From Tepidiforma bonchosmolovskayae (GTDB taxonomy: Bacteria > Chloroflexota > Dehalococcoidia > Tepidiformales > Tepidiformaceae), in contig NZ_CP042829.1 in NCBI RefSeq assembly GCF_008838325.1, forward strand, positions 1,488,001 through 1,552,000: a stretch of 64,000 nucleotides of DNA, written 5' to 3'. Shown piece by piece: positions 16,040-24,443 of the stretch; the first letter of the stretch is position 1, and each line of letters opens with the position of its first letter. Made by a program: the position numbers and the translations under genes. Below the pieces are notes generated by a model, which did not search any database, was not told the origin of the DNA, and saw only the letters and a program-made list of their open reading frames with translations.

Positions 16040-16477
16040 CTACTCGCCATCGCCGGCCGCCACGTTGACGATGCGCACCGGCGGCGGCGGGGTCGGCGTC
16101 GCACCGGCCGCCGAAACGCCGTCTTCGGCCGCCACCCCGTGGATGCGGATCGGCGGCACGGGCGTCGGCGTTGCCGACGGCTGGCTCGCCGCCCCCGCGT
16201 CGCCGCCCGCCGGCAGCACCTGCGCCGGTTCGGCTGCGAGCGACTCGGCAGCGCTCCCGGCGCCGCCCGCCAGCAGCCCTTCGAGCGAGGGCGCCGTGAC
16301 CGGCGCGCCAACGTCGATGACGATGACCCGCTGGGGCGGCTGCGGCTGCACGGTGGGCCGGAACGGACCCCACGCCGCCCGGTCGGCGAACGAAAGAATC
16401 AGGAGGCCGCTCGCCCCGATGCCGAACAGGAACGCAGCCAGCAGGAGCGGGGCTTTGCCTGCCATGCCTCGCATCAT
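16040..16477 (-). CDS. Hypothetical membrane-anchored Pro/Ala-rich protein
   Basis: The 145-residue product has one N-terminal membrane helix (about residues 9-28), a short polar region VQPQPPQRVIVIDVG, and then a disordered tail containing two near-repeats ending in PPIRIHGVAAEDG and PPVRIVNVAAGDG, which look like short beta units. GGGGAG lies six bases before the first of three closely spaced ATGs, so I use the longest form. No family is recognised; an extracytoplasmic location is likely. Confidence 0.65.
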   Translation of the reverse strand: MMRGMAGKAPLLLAAFLFGIGASGLLILSFADRAAWGPFRPTVQPQPPQRVIVIDVGAPVTAPSLEGLLAGGAGSAAESLAAEPAQVLPAGGDAGAASQPSATPTPVPPIRIHGVAAEDGVSAAGATPTPPPPVRIVNVAAGDGE

Positions 16478-16602
16478 GCCCGCTCCCCGTGAAAATTGCT
16501 ACCCGGTAACCGCCCGGTAAACGCACGCCCCCGCCCGCGCCGGCCAGCGCACACCGCCGAACCTGTTACCATGGAGCATTGGGTTCACCGCCTGCCCCCC
16601 GC

Positions 16603-16690
<88 letters not shown>

Positions 16691-16789
16691 CGTCATCCCT
16701 TCCCGCTTCCCGGCCCCTTCCCCGCTTCCGCTTGTGCCCCCCGTCCAGCTCCCGTAGATTCCTTCGCCAAACCCGAAGGAGATTCGACC

Positions 16790-17644
16790 ATGCAGGACCT
16801 GGCGGGAAAAGTCGCCGTCGTCACCGGGGCCGCGAGCGGCATCGGCCTCGCCCTCGCCACCCGCTTCGCTGAGGAGGGCGCCGCCGTCGTCCTCGCCGAC
16901 ATCGAAGCCGAGCCTCTCGCCATCGCCGAAGCCGGCCTCCGCCAGAAGGGCGCCCGGACCCTCGCCGTCCGCACCAACGTCCTCGCCGACGCCGACGTCG
17001 AGGCCCTCGCCGATGCCGCCTACCGGGCCTTCGGCGCCGTCCACATCCTCTGCAATAACGCCGGCGTCTCCGGCGGTGCCGGCGTTCCCATCTGGGAAGC
17101 TCCCCAGGCCGACTTCGACTGGGTGTTCGGTGTCAACTTCCACGGCGTCCTCCGCGGCATCCGCGCCTTCGTTCCCCGCATGATCGCCGGCGGCGAAGAG
17201 GGCCACATCGTGAACACCGCCTCGGCTGCCGGCCTCCTCACCGGCGCCGATGCCTACTCCATCTCCAAGCACGCCGTCGTCTGCCTCACCGAGGGGCTCT
17301 ACAAGCAGTTCCGGCTCATGAACCTGAAGCTCTCCGCCTCCGTCCTCTGCCCGGGCTGGGTCAACACCCAGATCCTCGATGCCGAGCGGAACCGCCCCGC
17401 CGAGTTCGGCCCCGCCCGCACCGCCGACCTCCCCGCAGAAGCCCGCCAGCGCCGCGCCGTCGTCGAATCCCTCCTCCGCCAGGGCTTCCCGCCCGAAGAG
17501 GTCGCCGCGCAGGTGGTCGACGCCATCAAGAACGACACCTTCTACATCTTCCCGATGCAGGACTACATCTGGCAGGCGGTCAGGCAGCGCTTCGAGGGCG
17601 TCATCAACCGCACGAACCCCGTCGCGACCGGTCCCCTCCGGTAG
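16790..17644 (+). CDS. Short-chain dehydrogenase/reductase
   Basis: The 284-residue classical SDR has the NAD(P)-binding TGAASGIGLA (about residues 12-21), NNAGVSGG, the catalytic Ser in VNTASAAG and the YSISKHA (YxxxK) motif near residue 158. The acidic residue after the second strand (LADIEAE) suggests NAD rather than NADP. The C-terminal ~50 residues (FPPEEVAAQVVDAI through YIFP) match the group of SDRs with a C-terminal membrane-proximal helix seen in lipid or steroid metabolism. AAGGAG lies eight bases upstream. The substrate is unknown. Confidence 0.9.
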   Translation: MQDLAGKVAVVTGAASGIGLALATRFAEEGAAVVLADIEAEPLAIAEAGLRQKGARTLAVRTNVLADADVEALADAAYRAFGAVHILCNNAGVSGGAGVPIWEAPQADFDWVFGVNFHGVLRGIRAFVPRMIAGGEEGHIVNTASAAGLLTGADAYSISKHAVVCLTEGLYKQFRLMNLKLSASVLCPGWVNTQILDAERNRPAEFGPARTADLPAEARQRRAVVESLLRQGFPPEEVAAQVVDAIKNDTFYIFPMQDYIWQAVRQRFEGVINRTNPVATGPLR

Positions 17645-17713
17645 CCGCCCTGCCGGCTGCGGCCCATCGGCCCCTTGCATTCGCCATAACGGTTGCGGCA
17701 GTATCAACGGCCC

Positions 17714-18589
17714 ATGCTGCCGCACACCCCGCCCGCGGCGGCGAACCGGGCGCCGTTCCTCCGCCGCATCCTCCTCGCGATGCTGGCGGCGGCCGCTGCT
17801 GCGCCACTCGCCGTCGCCAGCGCCCGCACCCACGAAGTCCAGCCCGGCGAAACCCTCTCCGCCATCGCCCTGCGCTACGGCGTCGATGTCGACGCCCTCG
17901 CCGCCGCCAACGGCATCGCCAACCCCGATCTCATCTTCGCCGGCCAGCTGCTCACCATCGCCGAATCGTCGCCCGCCGTCCCCCCGCCCGGCGGCGCCGT
18001 TGCCCCTCCGGCCGCCCGCAGCTACGTCGTCGAACCCGGCGATACCCTCTCCTCCATCGCCCTCGCCCATGGCACCACGGTCCACGCCGTCGCCGAGGCG
18101 AACGGCATCGACGACCACGACCGCATCTTCGCGGGCCAGCTGCTCGTGATCCCCGCGCCCACCCGCGCGCCCGCGGACCCCGCCGTCTCCCGCCCCGCCA
18201 TCGAGGCGCTCCTCCGCGCGGCCGCCGCCGAATACGGCATCCCGCCGTCCGTCCTTCTCGGGCTCGCCTGGCTCGAGAGCGGCTGGAACCAGGCGATGGT
18301 CAGCCCTGCAGGCGCCGTCGGCATCATGCAGCTCATGCCCGCCACCGCCGAGTGGGGCCTCGAATACCTCGCTCCCGGCGCCGTCAACTGGCGCACCGAG
18401 CCCGCCGACAACATCCGCCTCGGCGCCGCGGTCTTCGCCCACATGCTCTGGCAGGCCGGCGGCGACCTCAAAATCGCGCTCGCCTTCTACTACCAGGGCT
18501 GGTGGAGCATCGAGCAGTTCGGCATCTTCGACGAAACGCTCCAGTACGTCGCCAACGTCCTCGCGATTGCGTCCGGCTTCGACGACTGA
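17714..18589 (+). CDS. Secreted lytic transglycosylase with two LysM domains
   Basis: The 291-residue precursor has a signal peptide (hydrophobic LLAMLAAAAAAPLAVASA, about residues 19-37), two LysM domains (HEVQPGETLSAIALRYG and YVVEPGDTLSSIALAHG), and a C-terminal SLT domain. The SLT catalytic Glu is in LAWLESGWNQ, followed by SPAGAVGIMQLMPATA, the classical goose-lysozyme-like core. It would cleave peptidoglycan between MurNAc and GlcNAc, leaving anhydro-MurNAc, in wall turnover. The ATG at 17714 follows GTATCA closely; an upstream TTG (17693) is less likely. Confidence 0.9.
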   Translation: MLPHTPPAAANRAPFLRRILLAMLAAAAAAPLAVASARTHEVQPGETLSAIALRYGVDVDALAAANGIANPDLIFAGQLLTIAESSPAVPPPGGAVAPPAARSYVVEPGDTLSSIALAHGTTVHAVAEANGIDDHDRIFAGQLLVIPAPTRAPADPAVSRPAIEALLRAAAAEYGIPPSVLLGLAWLESGWNQAMVSPAGAVGIMQLMPATAEWGLEYLAPGAVNWRTEPADNIRLGAAVFAHMLWQAGGDLKIALAFYYQGWWSIEQFGIFDETLQYVANVLAIASGFDD

Positions 18590-18598
18590 CCGCCGGCC

Positions 18599-20161
18599 CT
18601 ACGCCGTCAGGACCCCGTACGCCTCCGGGATCCGGTCGGTCAGCGCATTCGTGCCCGGCGCCATGTCCTTCCAGCGCGTCATCGCCGGGTTCACCTGGGC
18701 CGCCATCGCCAGCCCGCTCCCCCGCGGGGCAATCGTCATCGGCGCCCCGTGCGGCGCCACGATGATCCCGGTCTCCGGCCCCGCGACCGCGGTGTAGACC
18801 CGGTTCTCGTCGCTCCGCGCCCGGGCCACCTGCTCCGTCATCGGCGCATCCGCGAAGTGCGTCCAGGCCAGCACCTCCGCGCCCTCGAGCATCAAGATGC
18901 GCGCCACCTCCGGCACGTACCCCTCCTCCCCGCAGAGGATGCCGACCCGCCCCGCAGGGGTTGCCACCACCGGCGGCAGCGTCTCGCCCGTCGCGATCCC
19001 CCGCCCGTGCGATGCCTCGTGCACCACTATCCCGCCCGGGTGCACGAGCACCGCCGTCTGCCGCGGCCGCCCGCCGTCGCCGGCAACGCCGAAGAGCACG
19101 CTCCCGCCGCGCTCCCGGACGGCCGCCTCCAGCCGGGGCAGCGCCGCCTCCCAGCCCTCCGCCGCCGGCGCCCCGCCGATGACCACCAGGTCTGCATCCT
19201 GCTCCCGCTGGTCCAGGTAGGCTGCCAGCACCGCCTCGGGGTCGAACGCCGGCCGCGAGGGCACCACCGCGACCCGCCGGCTCTCCGCCGGCGGCACCAC
19301 CGCCTGCCCCAGCAGCTCCATCACCGGCAGTGACGCCGTCGGCTCGGTCAGTCGCCGGTACAGCCCGGGACGGCGTGCGGGGCGCTCGACGCGCATCGGC
19401 TCGATCTCGAACACCACCGTGGTCCCCACATCGGCCGGCGCGCAGAACCGCGTCACCCCCTCCGGGTCGTACACCGATGACCGCCCGGCGTACACCAGCG
19501 ACGTGCCCTCCGGGCCGTACCGGTCGGCCGCCGCAATCCACACGCCGTTCTCGAACGCCCGCACCGGCACCAGGTACTCGCACTGCGTGGTCGAAAGCTC
19601 CGCCATCGTCCGTCCCCACGCGACCCACGCGGTCAGGTCGAGGATCACCTCCGCCCCGTTGACGGCCAGCGCCCGGGCCACTTCCGGCTGGCGCGCGTCC
19701 GCGCAGATGAGGACGCCGAACCGGGCGAAGCCCGCATCCCACACCGGGAACTCCCGCCCTCGCCGGAACCAGCGCGCATCGAAATGCCAGAGGAAACTCT
19801 TGTCGTACCGCCCGCGAATCTCGCCGGCGGGGTCGAACACCAGCCCGCTGTTGGTCAGGCTGCCGTCCGGGTGCGGCACGGCGAGCCCCGCGGCCAGCCA
19901 GTACCCCCACTGCCGGCACTTCGCGGCCAGCGCCGCCGAGACCTCGGCAAACGGGCGCACCCCCGGCCGGTCGTACGGGCGCTCGTCGCGCACGTAGTAG
20001 GCCGGGTAGGAGCACTCCGGCAGCCCCACGAGCTGCGCGCCCTGGCGGCCGGCCTCATCGAGCGCCGCGAGGATCGCGGTCCAGTTCTCTTCCGCCCGCT
20101 CCAGCGGATACGCCGGCACCTGGCACAGTCCCACCCGAAACGGTTCCACGCTGCGAAGCAT
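18599..20161 (-). CDS. Nitrilase-superfamily protein with two tandem carbon-nitrogen hydrolase domains
   Basis: The product has 520 residues, about twice the normal length. The first half (about 7-260) is an intact carbon-nitrogen hydrolase with the catalytic triad Glu in LVGLPECSYPAYY, Lys in GRYDKSFLW and Cys in GVLICADARQPE. The second half (about 285-515) repeats the fold. Its Cys is retained in GILCGEEGYVPE, but the Glu position reads LVVIGGAPAAE and no matching Lys is visible, so it is probably not catalytic. The overall fold suggests hydrolysis of a nitrile, amide or carbamoyl bond. It is divergent from the glycosyltransferase, with 41 bases between starts. Confidence 0.82.
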   Translation of the reverse strand: MLRSVEPFRVGLCQVPAYPLERAEENWTAILAALDEAGRQGAQLVGLPECSYPAYYVRDERPYDRPGVRPFAEVSAALAAKCRQWGYWLAAGLAVPHPDGSLTNSGLVFDPAGEIRGRYDKSFLWHFDARWFRRGREFPVWDAGFARFGVLICADARQPEVARALAVNGAEVILDLTAWVAWGRTMAELSTTQCEYLVPVRAFENGVWIAAADRYGPEGTSLVYAGRSSVYDPEGVTRFCAPADVGTTVVFEIEPMRVERPARRPGLYRRLTEPTASLPVMELLGQAVVPPAESRRVAVVPSRPAFDPEAVLAAYLDQREQDADLVVIGGAPAAEGWEAALPRLEAAVRERGGSVLFGVAGDGGRPRQTAVLVHPGGIVVHEASHGRGIATGETLPPVVATPAGRVGILCGEEGYVPEVARILMLEGAEVLAWTHFADAPMTEQVARARSDENRVYTAVAGPETGIIVAPHGAPMTIAPRGSGLAMAAQVNPAMTRWKDMAPGTNALTDRIPEAYGVLTA

Positions 20162-20202
20162 ACCAGCCCGTGCGGTCCCAAATCCGGCACAATAGAACCC
20201 GC

Positions 20203-21471
20203 ATGCGTATCGCAATGGTCTCCGCCCACACCAGCCCCCTCGCGCCCCTCGGCGGCCGCGAGACCGGCGGCATGAACGTCTACGTCCTCGAACTCTCCCG
20301 GGAGCTCGCCCGCCTCGGCTACGAAGTCGATATCTTCACCCGCCTCGACGGCGACCTCCCGCCCGTCGAACCCGTCGCCCCCGGCCTCCGCCTCGTCCGC
20401 CTCCCCGCCGGGCCGGCCGCACCCATCGAAAAAGAAGCGATCGTCCGCCACCTCCCCGAGTTCGTCCGCGGCCTCCGCGCATTCGCCTTCAGCGGCCCCG
20501 GCTACGACCTCATCCACTCCCACTACTGGCAGTCCGGCTGGGCCGGCACGATCCTCGCCCGCCAGCTCCGCCTCCCTCACGTCGTCATGTTCCACACCCT
20601 CGGCGAGGTCAAGAACCGCGCCCGCTTCGGCGAGGCCGAGCCCACCCTCCGCATCCGCCACGAACGCACCATCGCCCGCCGCGCCACCGCCATCGTCACC
20701 GCCAGCGACCACGAACGCCAGCTCCTCGAACGGTACTACGGCGCCGACCCTGCCCGCATGCATACCGTCCCCTGCGGCATCGACCTCGACCTCTTCCGCC
20801 CCCTCCCCCGCGCCGAATCCCGCGCCAGCCTCGGCCTCCCCCTCGACCGGCCCATCCTCCTCTGGGTCGGCCGCCTCGAAAAGCTCAAGGGCCTCGAAAT
20901 CCTCCTCGATGCCGTCGCCGGCCTCGAACGCAACGACGCCCTCCTCCTCATCGTCGGCGGCGACGACCGCGCCGCGCCGCTTCGCGCCGAGCTCGAGGCC
21001 CAGGCCCGCGCCCTCGGCATCGCCGGCCGCGTCCGGTTCACCGGCGCCGTCGACCACGCCGCCCTTCCCCGCTACTACAGCGCCGCCGATGTCTGCGTCG
21101 TGCCCAGCTTCTACGAGAGCTTCGGCCTCGTCGCCGTCGAAGCCATGGCCTGCGGCACCCCTGTCGTCGCCTCCCGCGTGGGTGGCCTGGTCTCCACCGT
21201 CATCGATGGCGTCACCGGCTACCTCATCCCCTGGCGCTGCCCCGAGCCGTTCGCCGAAAAGCTCGATGTCCTCCTCGCCAACCCCGAGCTCCGCGCCAAC
21301 TTCGGCCGCGCCGCCCGCGCCAGCGTCGAACGGTTCCGCTGGAGCACCGTCGGCCTCCGCATTGCCGACGTCTACGATGCCGCCCGCGAACGGTTCGCCG
21401 CGCCCGGCGCCGCCCGCCCGCGCGCCATCGCCCCCGAAGCCTGGGAAGCCGCCATCATCGCCAGCAGCTGA
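20203..21471 (+). CDS. GT4 glycosyltransferase, MshA-like
   Basis: This 422-residue retaining GT-B enzyme opens with MVSAHTSPLAPLGGRETGGMNVYV, which strongly resembles MshA (UDP-GlcNAc:inositol-3-phosphate transferase) and related sucrose-phosphate synthases. The sugar-nucleotide site is in FYESFGLVAVEAMACGTPVV (the EX7E motif, about residues 305-313), preceded by WVGRLEKLKGLEILLDA. An inositol-3-phosphate synthase gene lies 3 kb downstream, which makes an inositol acceptor plausible, but the acceptor cannot be proved from sequence. Other GT4 enzymes make glycolipids or sucrose. Confidence 0.87.
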   Translation: MRIAMVSAHTSPLAPLGGRETGGMNVYVLELSRELARLGYEVDIFTRLDGDLPPVEPVAPGLRLVRLPAGPAAPIEKEAIVRHLPEFVRGLRAFAFSGPGYDLIHSHYWQSGWAGTILARQLRLPHVVMFHTLGEVKNRARFGEAEPTLRIRHERTIARRATAIVTASDHERQLLERYYGADPARMHTVPCGIDLDLFRPLPRAESRASLGLPLDRPILLWVGRLEKLKGLEILLDAVAGLERNDALLLIVGGDDRAAPLRAELEAQARALGIAGRVRFTGAVDHAALPRYYSAADVCVVPSFYESFGLVAVEAMACGTPVVASRVGGLVSTVIDGVTGYLIPWRCPEPFAEKLDVLLANPELRANFGRAARASVERFRWSTVGLRIADVYDAARERFAAPGAARPRAIAPEAWEAAIIASS

Positions 21472-21518
21472 CGCACCGCGCATCGACACCCCTCGCCCGG
21501 GCCGCCTACGATGGGATC

Positions 21519-22256
21519 GTGACCCCGCGCGCCATCTTCTTCGACCTCGACGATACGCTGCTCGATACCTCCGGCGGCGTGCAGGAAGCCTGGCGCAGCA
21601 CCTGCGCCGCCTTCGCACCCGAACTCGGCATCGAACCGGCCCGCCTCGAATCCGCCATCCGCGAACAGCTCATCAGCTTCTGGAAAGACGAAGCCGCCGT
21701 CGAACACTGGCGCACCCGCCTCCACGACGCCCGCCGCCACAACGTCGCCCTCGCCCTCCTGCGCCTCCAGCTCGACCCCGCCGCCGCGCCGCGCATCGCC
21801 GACCGCTACTGGGATGAGCAGGCCGCCCGCATGCGCCTCTTCGACGACAGCCTCGAAACCCTCTCCCGCCTCCGGGAGGCCGGCTTCCGCCTCGGCCTCC
21901 TCACCAACGGCCCCGCCGAGATGCAGCGCTGGAAGCTCAGCCGCTTCCCCATCGCCGAGCACTTCGACGTCATCGTCATCGAGGGCGAATTCGGCCACGG
22001 CAAGCCCCACCCGCGCGTCTTCGAACACGCCCTCGAGCAGGTCGGCGCCCGCCCCGCTGAAGCCTGGCACGTCGGCGATAACCTCTACGCCGATATCGGC
22101 GGCGCCCGCCGCGCCGGCCTCCACGCCACCTGGATCCATCGTGACCGCCTCGAGCTGACCGACGACGCCCCGGCCATCCCCGACCGCGTCATCGCCCACC
22201 TTGCCGAGCTCCGGGCAGCCCTCGACCTCGAGCCTGCCGCCCCCGCGAACCCGTGA
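21519..22256 (+). CDS. HAD-superfamily phosphatase, subclass IA
   Basis: The 245-residue product has all HAD motifs: FFDLDDTLLDT (catalytic Asp pair), LLTNGP, the Lys in GHGKPHPRVF and VGDNLYADIGGARRAG. It is thus probably a true phosphatase. Immediately downstream of the MshA-like glycosyltransferase, it could dephosphorylate that enzyme's product, since MshA makes a phosphorylated glycoside that needs a phosphatase. The GTG start is six bases after TACGAT, implying its own leaderless promoter, and its stop overlaps the next start (GTGA). Confidence 0.87.
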   Translation: MTPRAIFFDLDDTLLDTSGGVQEAWRSTCAAFAPELGIEPARLESAIREQLISFWKDEAAVEHWRTRLHDARRHNVALALLRLQLDPAAAPRIADRYWDEQAARMRLFDDSLETLSRLREAGFRLGLLTNGPAEMQRWKLSRFPIAEHFDVIVIEGEFGHGKPHPRVFEHALEQVGARPAEAWHVGDNLYADIGGARRAGLHATWIHRDRLELTDDAPAIPDRVIAHLAELRAALDLEPAAPANP

Positions 22257-23713
22257 ACGTCCTCGTCTTCGGCGCCACCGGCTACATCGGCAGCCACCTC
22301 GTCCCGCTCCTCGCCGAACGCGGCCACCGCGTCCGCGCCGCGGCCCGCCGCCTCGAGGTGCTCCAGGCGCGCCCCTGGGCCGGCATCGAAACCGTCGCCG
22401 CCGATGCCCTCCGCCCCGACACCCTCCCCGCCGCCCTCGCCGGCGTCGATGCCGCCTACTACCTCGTCCACTCCATGGGCGCCGGACGCGGCTTCGCCCG
22501 CCTCGACCACGAAGCCGCCCGCAACTTCCGCGATGCCGCAGCCGCGGCCGGCGTCAAGCGGATCATCTACCTCGGCGGCCCCCGGCCGCAGGGTCCCATC
22601 TCCGAGCACCTCGCCTCCCGCCTCGCCACCGGCGAAACCCTCCGCGCGGGGCCCGTCCCGGTCACCGAACTCCGCGCCGGGCTGATCGTCGGTCCCGGCT
22701 CCGCCGGCTTCGAAGTCATCCGCGACCTCGTCAACCACCTGCCGGTCATGATCACCCCCCGCTGGGTCCGCAACCGCACCCGGCCGATCGCCCTCGATGA
22801 CCTCCTCGCCTACCTCGTCGGGGTCCTCGAGCACCCCGAAACCGCCGGGCAGGTCTACGACGTCGCCGGCCCCGAGGTCCTCACCTTCCGCGACCTGATG
22901 GCCGGCTACGCCCGCGTCGTCGGCCGGCCCTTCCGCGCCATCGACGTGCCCTTCCTGACCCCGCGCCTCTCCTCCCTCTGGCTCGCCCTCGTCACGAGCG
23001 TCCCGTTCAACGTCGCCCGCCCCCTCGTCGAAGGCCTCCAGACCGACCTCCTTCCCGACGACTCCGCCATCCGCGCCGTCCTGCCCATCCCGCTCCACAC
23101 CTACGAGGAGGCCGTGCGCGCCGCGCTCGAGCGGGAGCGGCAGGAGCCCCTGCCCGCCCGCTGGGCCGAGGGCGCCCTCGCCTACCGCGGCTACAACCCC
23201 GATACCTCCTTCTACTCCAGGGGCGAAACCACGACCGTCCCGGTCGATGCCCCTGCCGAACTCCTCTGGGAGGTGGTGCGGGGCATCGGCGGCCGCACAG
23301 GCTACTACTACGCCGATACCCTCTGGTGGCTCCGCGGCCTGCTCGACCGCCTCGTCGGCGGTGTCGGCCTCCGCCGCGGCCGCCGCCATCCGACCGACCT
23401 CCGTGTCGGCGATACCCTCGACTTCTGGCGCGTCGTCGCCCTCGAGCCCGGCCGGCGCCTCACGCTCCTCGCCGAGATGCGCCTGCCCGGCGCCGCCGTC
23501 CTCGAGTTCGAAGTGCGCGAAAAGGGCCCCGGCCGCTCAGAGCTGGTCACCACGGCCCGCTTCCACCCCAACGGCGTCTGGGGACTGCTCTACTGGTACG
23601 CCCTCGCGCCCGCCCACTACTTCATCTTCCGCCGCATGCCCCGCGCGATGGCCCGCGCCGCCGAGCGCCGCGCCGCCGCAGCCGCAGCCGCTCCCGCCCG
23701 CGACATCGCCTGA
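22253..23713 (+). CDS. NAD(P)H-binding SDR fused to DUF2867 domain
   Basis: The protein has 486 residues. The N-terminal ~290 residues form an extended/atypical SDR (FGATGYIGSHL at about 6-16, LVHSMGAG, IIYLGG). The C-terminal ~160 residues are a DUF2867/START-like domain (YRGYNPDTSFYSRGETTTV, GYYYADTLWWLRGLLDRL, GGVGLRRGRRHPTDLRVGD, FHPNGVWGLLYWYALAPAH). This fused arrangement is known in many bacteria and probably acts on a hydrophobic molecule, perhaps a lipid or quinone, held by the second domain. The classic YxxxK is not conserved in this class. It is translationally coupled to the HAD gene. Confidence 0.87.
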   Translation: MNVLVFGATGYIGSHLVPLLAERGHRVRAAARRLEVLQARPWAGIETVAADALRPDTLPAALAGVDAAYYLVHSMGAGRGFARLDHEAARNFRDAAAAAGVKRIIYLGGPRPQGPISEHLASRLATGETLRAGPVPVTELRAGLIVGPGSAGFEVIRDLVNHLPVMITPRWVRNRTRPIALDDLLAYLVGVLEHPETAGQVYDVAGPEVLTFRDLMAGYARVVGRPFRAIDVPFLTPRLSSLWLALVTSVPFNVARPLVEGLQTDLLPDDSAIRAVLPIPLHTYEEAVRAALERERQEPLPARWAEGALAYRGYNPDTSFYSRGETTTVPVDAPAELLWEVVRGIGGRTGYYYADTLWWLRGLLDRLVGGVGLRRGRRHPTDLRVGDTLDFWRVVALEPGRRLTLLAEMRLPGAAVLEFEVREKGPGRSELVTTARFHPNGVWGLLYWYALAPAHYFIFRRMPRAMARAAERRAAAAAAAPARDIA

Positions 23714-23782
23714 CGCACCGGCTCGGTACCTTCCGCGCAAGGACCGCCGGGCCCCGGCCCGGCACGCAGCGGAGGTGCACAC

Positions 23783-24064
23783 GTGCGCCAGGCACTCTAC
23801 GGACTTGCCATCATCATCGCCGGCCTCGCCGAACTCGCCAGCACCCTCATCTACCTCGCCGCCTGGGGCGGCATCCTCGTCTACCTCTTCCTCAGCGGCT
23901 ACGTGCTCTGGACCGCGCTCTGGTTCATCTTCGGCCCGCTGCCGGTCGCGATCGGCGTCTCGCTGCTCCGCCTGCCGTTCATCCTCCTCGGCTACCTGCT
24001 GGCAGCACTCGCCGGCATGACGGGCGAGTACTCGGCCGCCCTCGAACAGATGAACGACCGCTGA
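23783..24064 (+). CDS. Small membrane protein of unknown function
   Basis: This 93-residue protein has three closely packed hydrophobic helices (about 4-20, 24-50 and 56-82) with an aromatic-rich middle (LWTALWFIFGPLP). Only about eight charged residues occur, near the two ends. GGAGG stands in front of the GTG start. The gene lies downstream of the SDR/DUF2867 gene, with a 69-base gap, and could be the last gene of that operon. No family is recognised. Confidence 0.65.
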   Translation: MRQALYGLAIIIAGLAELASTLIYLAAWGGILVYLFLSGYVLWTALWFIFGPLPVAIGVSLLRLPFILLGYLLAALAGMTGEYSAALEQMNDR

Positions 24065-24067
24065 CGC

Positions 24068-24283
24068 CTACCGCCGCAGCGCTGACCCCTTGAACGGCGC
24101 CCCCAGCACCGGCCCGATCAGGCAGACGTTCGCTGCCCCGGCCGCAATCGGCACCAGCCCGATGATCGCGATCACCCAGCCGGCCGGCCCGCCGACCACA
24201 ACGCCGACGATAACCAGGACGATCCCGAGCACCACCCGCAGCAGCCGCCCCGCCGTCGATGCCATGAACTTCGCCAGTCCCAT
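24068..24283 (-). CDS. DUF2892-family small membrane protein
   Basis: The 71-residue product resembles YgaP-type DUF2892 proteins: a short amphipathic start (MGLAKFMASTAGRLLR) and two hydrophobic helices separated by GGPAGW, the second ending in a NVCLIGPVLG segment with the family's usual Cys and Pro. These are predicted membrane proteins without a known function, sometimes paired with rhodanese domains. AGGAGGT sits about six bases before the ATG at 24283. It is convergent with the preceding gene and divergent from the inositol synthase. Confidence 0.8.
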   Translation of the reverse strand: MGLAKFMASTAGRLLRVVLGIVLVIVGVVVGGPAGWVIAIIGLVPIAAGAANVCLIGPVLGAPFKGSALRR

Positions 24284-24416
24284 CGCTGTACCTCCTGCCC
24301 GGCGCCTCGCTGAGCGCCGGCTGCTTACCATCCATACGAAGCTTGCTCCGTTGCTGATGACCCTGTCCAGCGGCCGTTGGGCCCCCGGATGCGGCCCCAC
24401 CGGTCCCCTCGACGGC

Positions 24417-24433
24417 TAACGAAATTTTCGTTA
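24417..24433. promoter_or_regulatory. Perfect 8-base palindrome before the inositol synthase gene
   Basis: TAACGAAA and TTTCGTTA are perfect inverted copies around one central T. In a genome of about 70 % GC this AT-rich block stands out. It covers the region just upstream of, and overlapping, the probable -10 TAGGCT (24432-24437), which ends six bases before the GTG start at 24444. It is therefore placed to act as an operator, most simply for the HTH domain in the next gene's own product. Confidence 0.7.
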
Positions 24434-24443
24434 GGCTTGCAGA

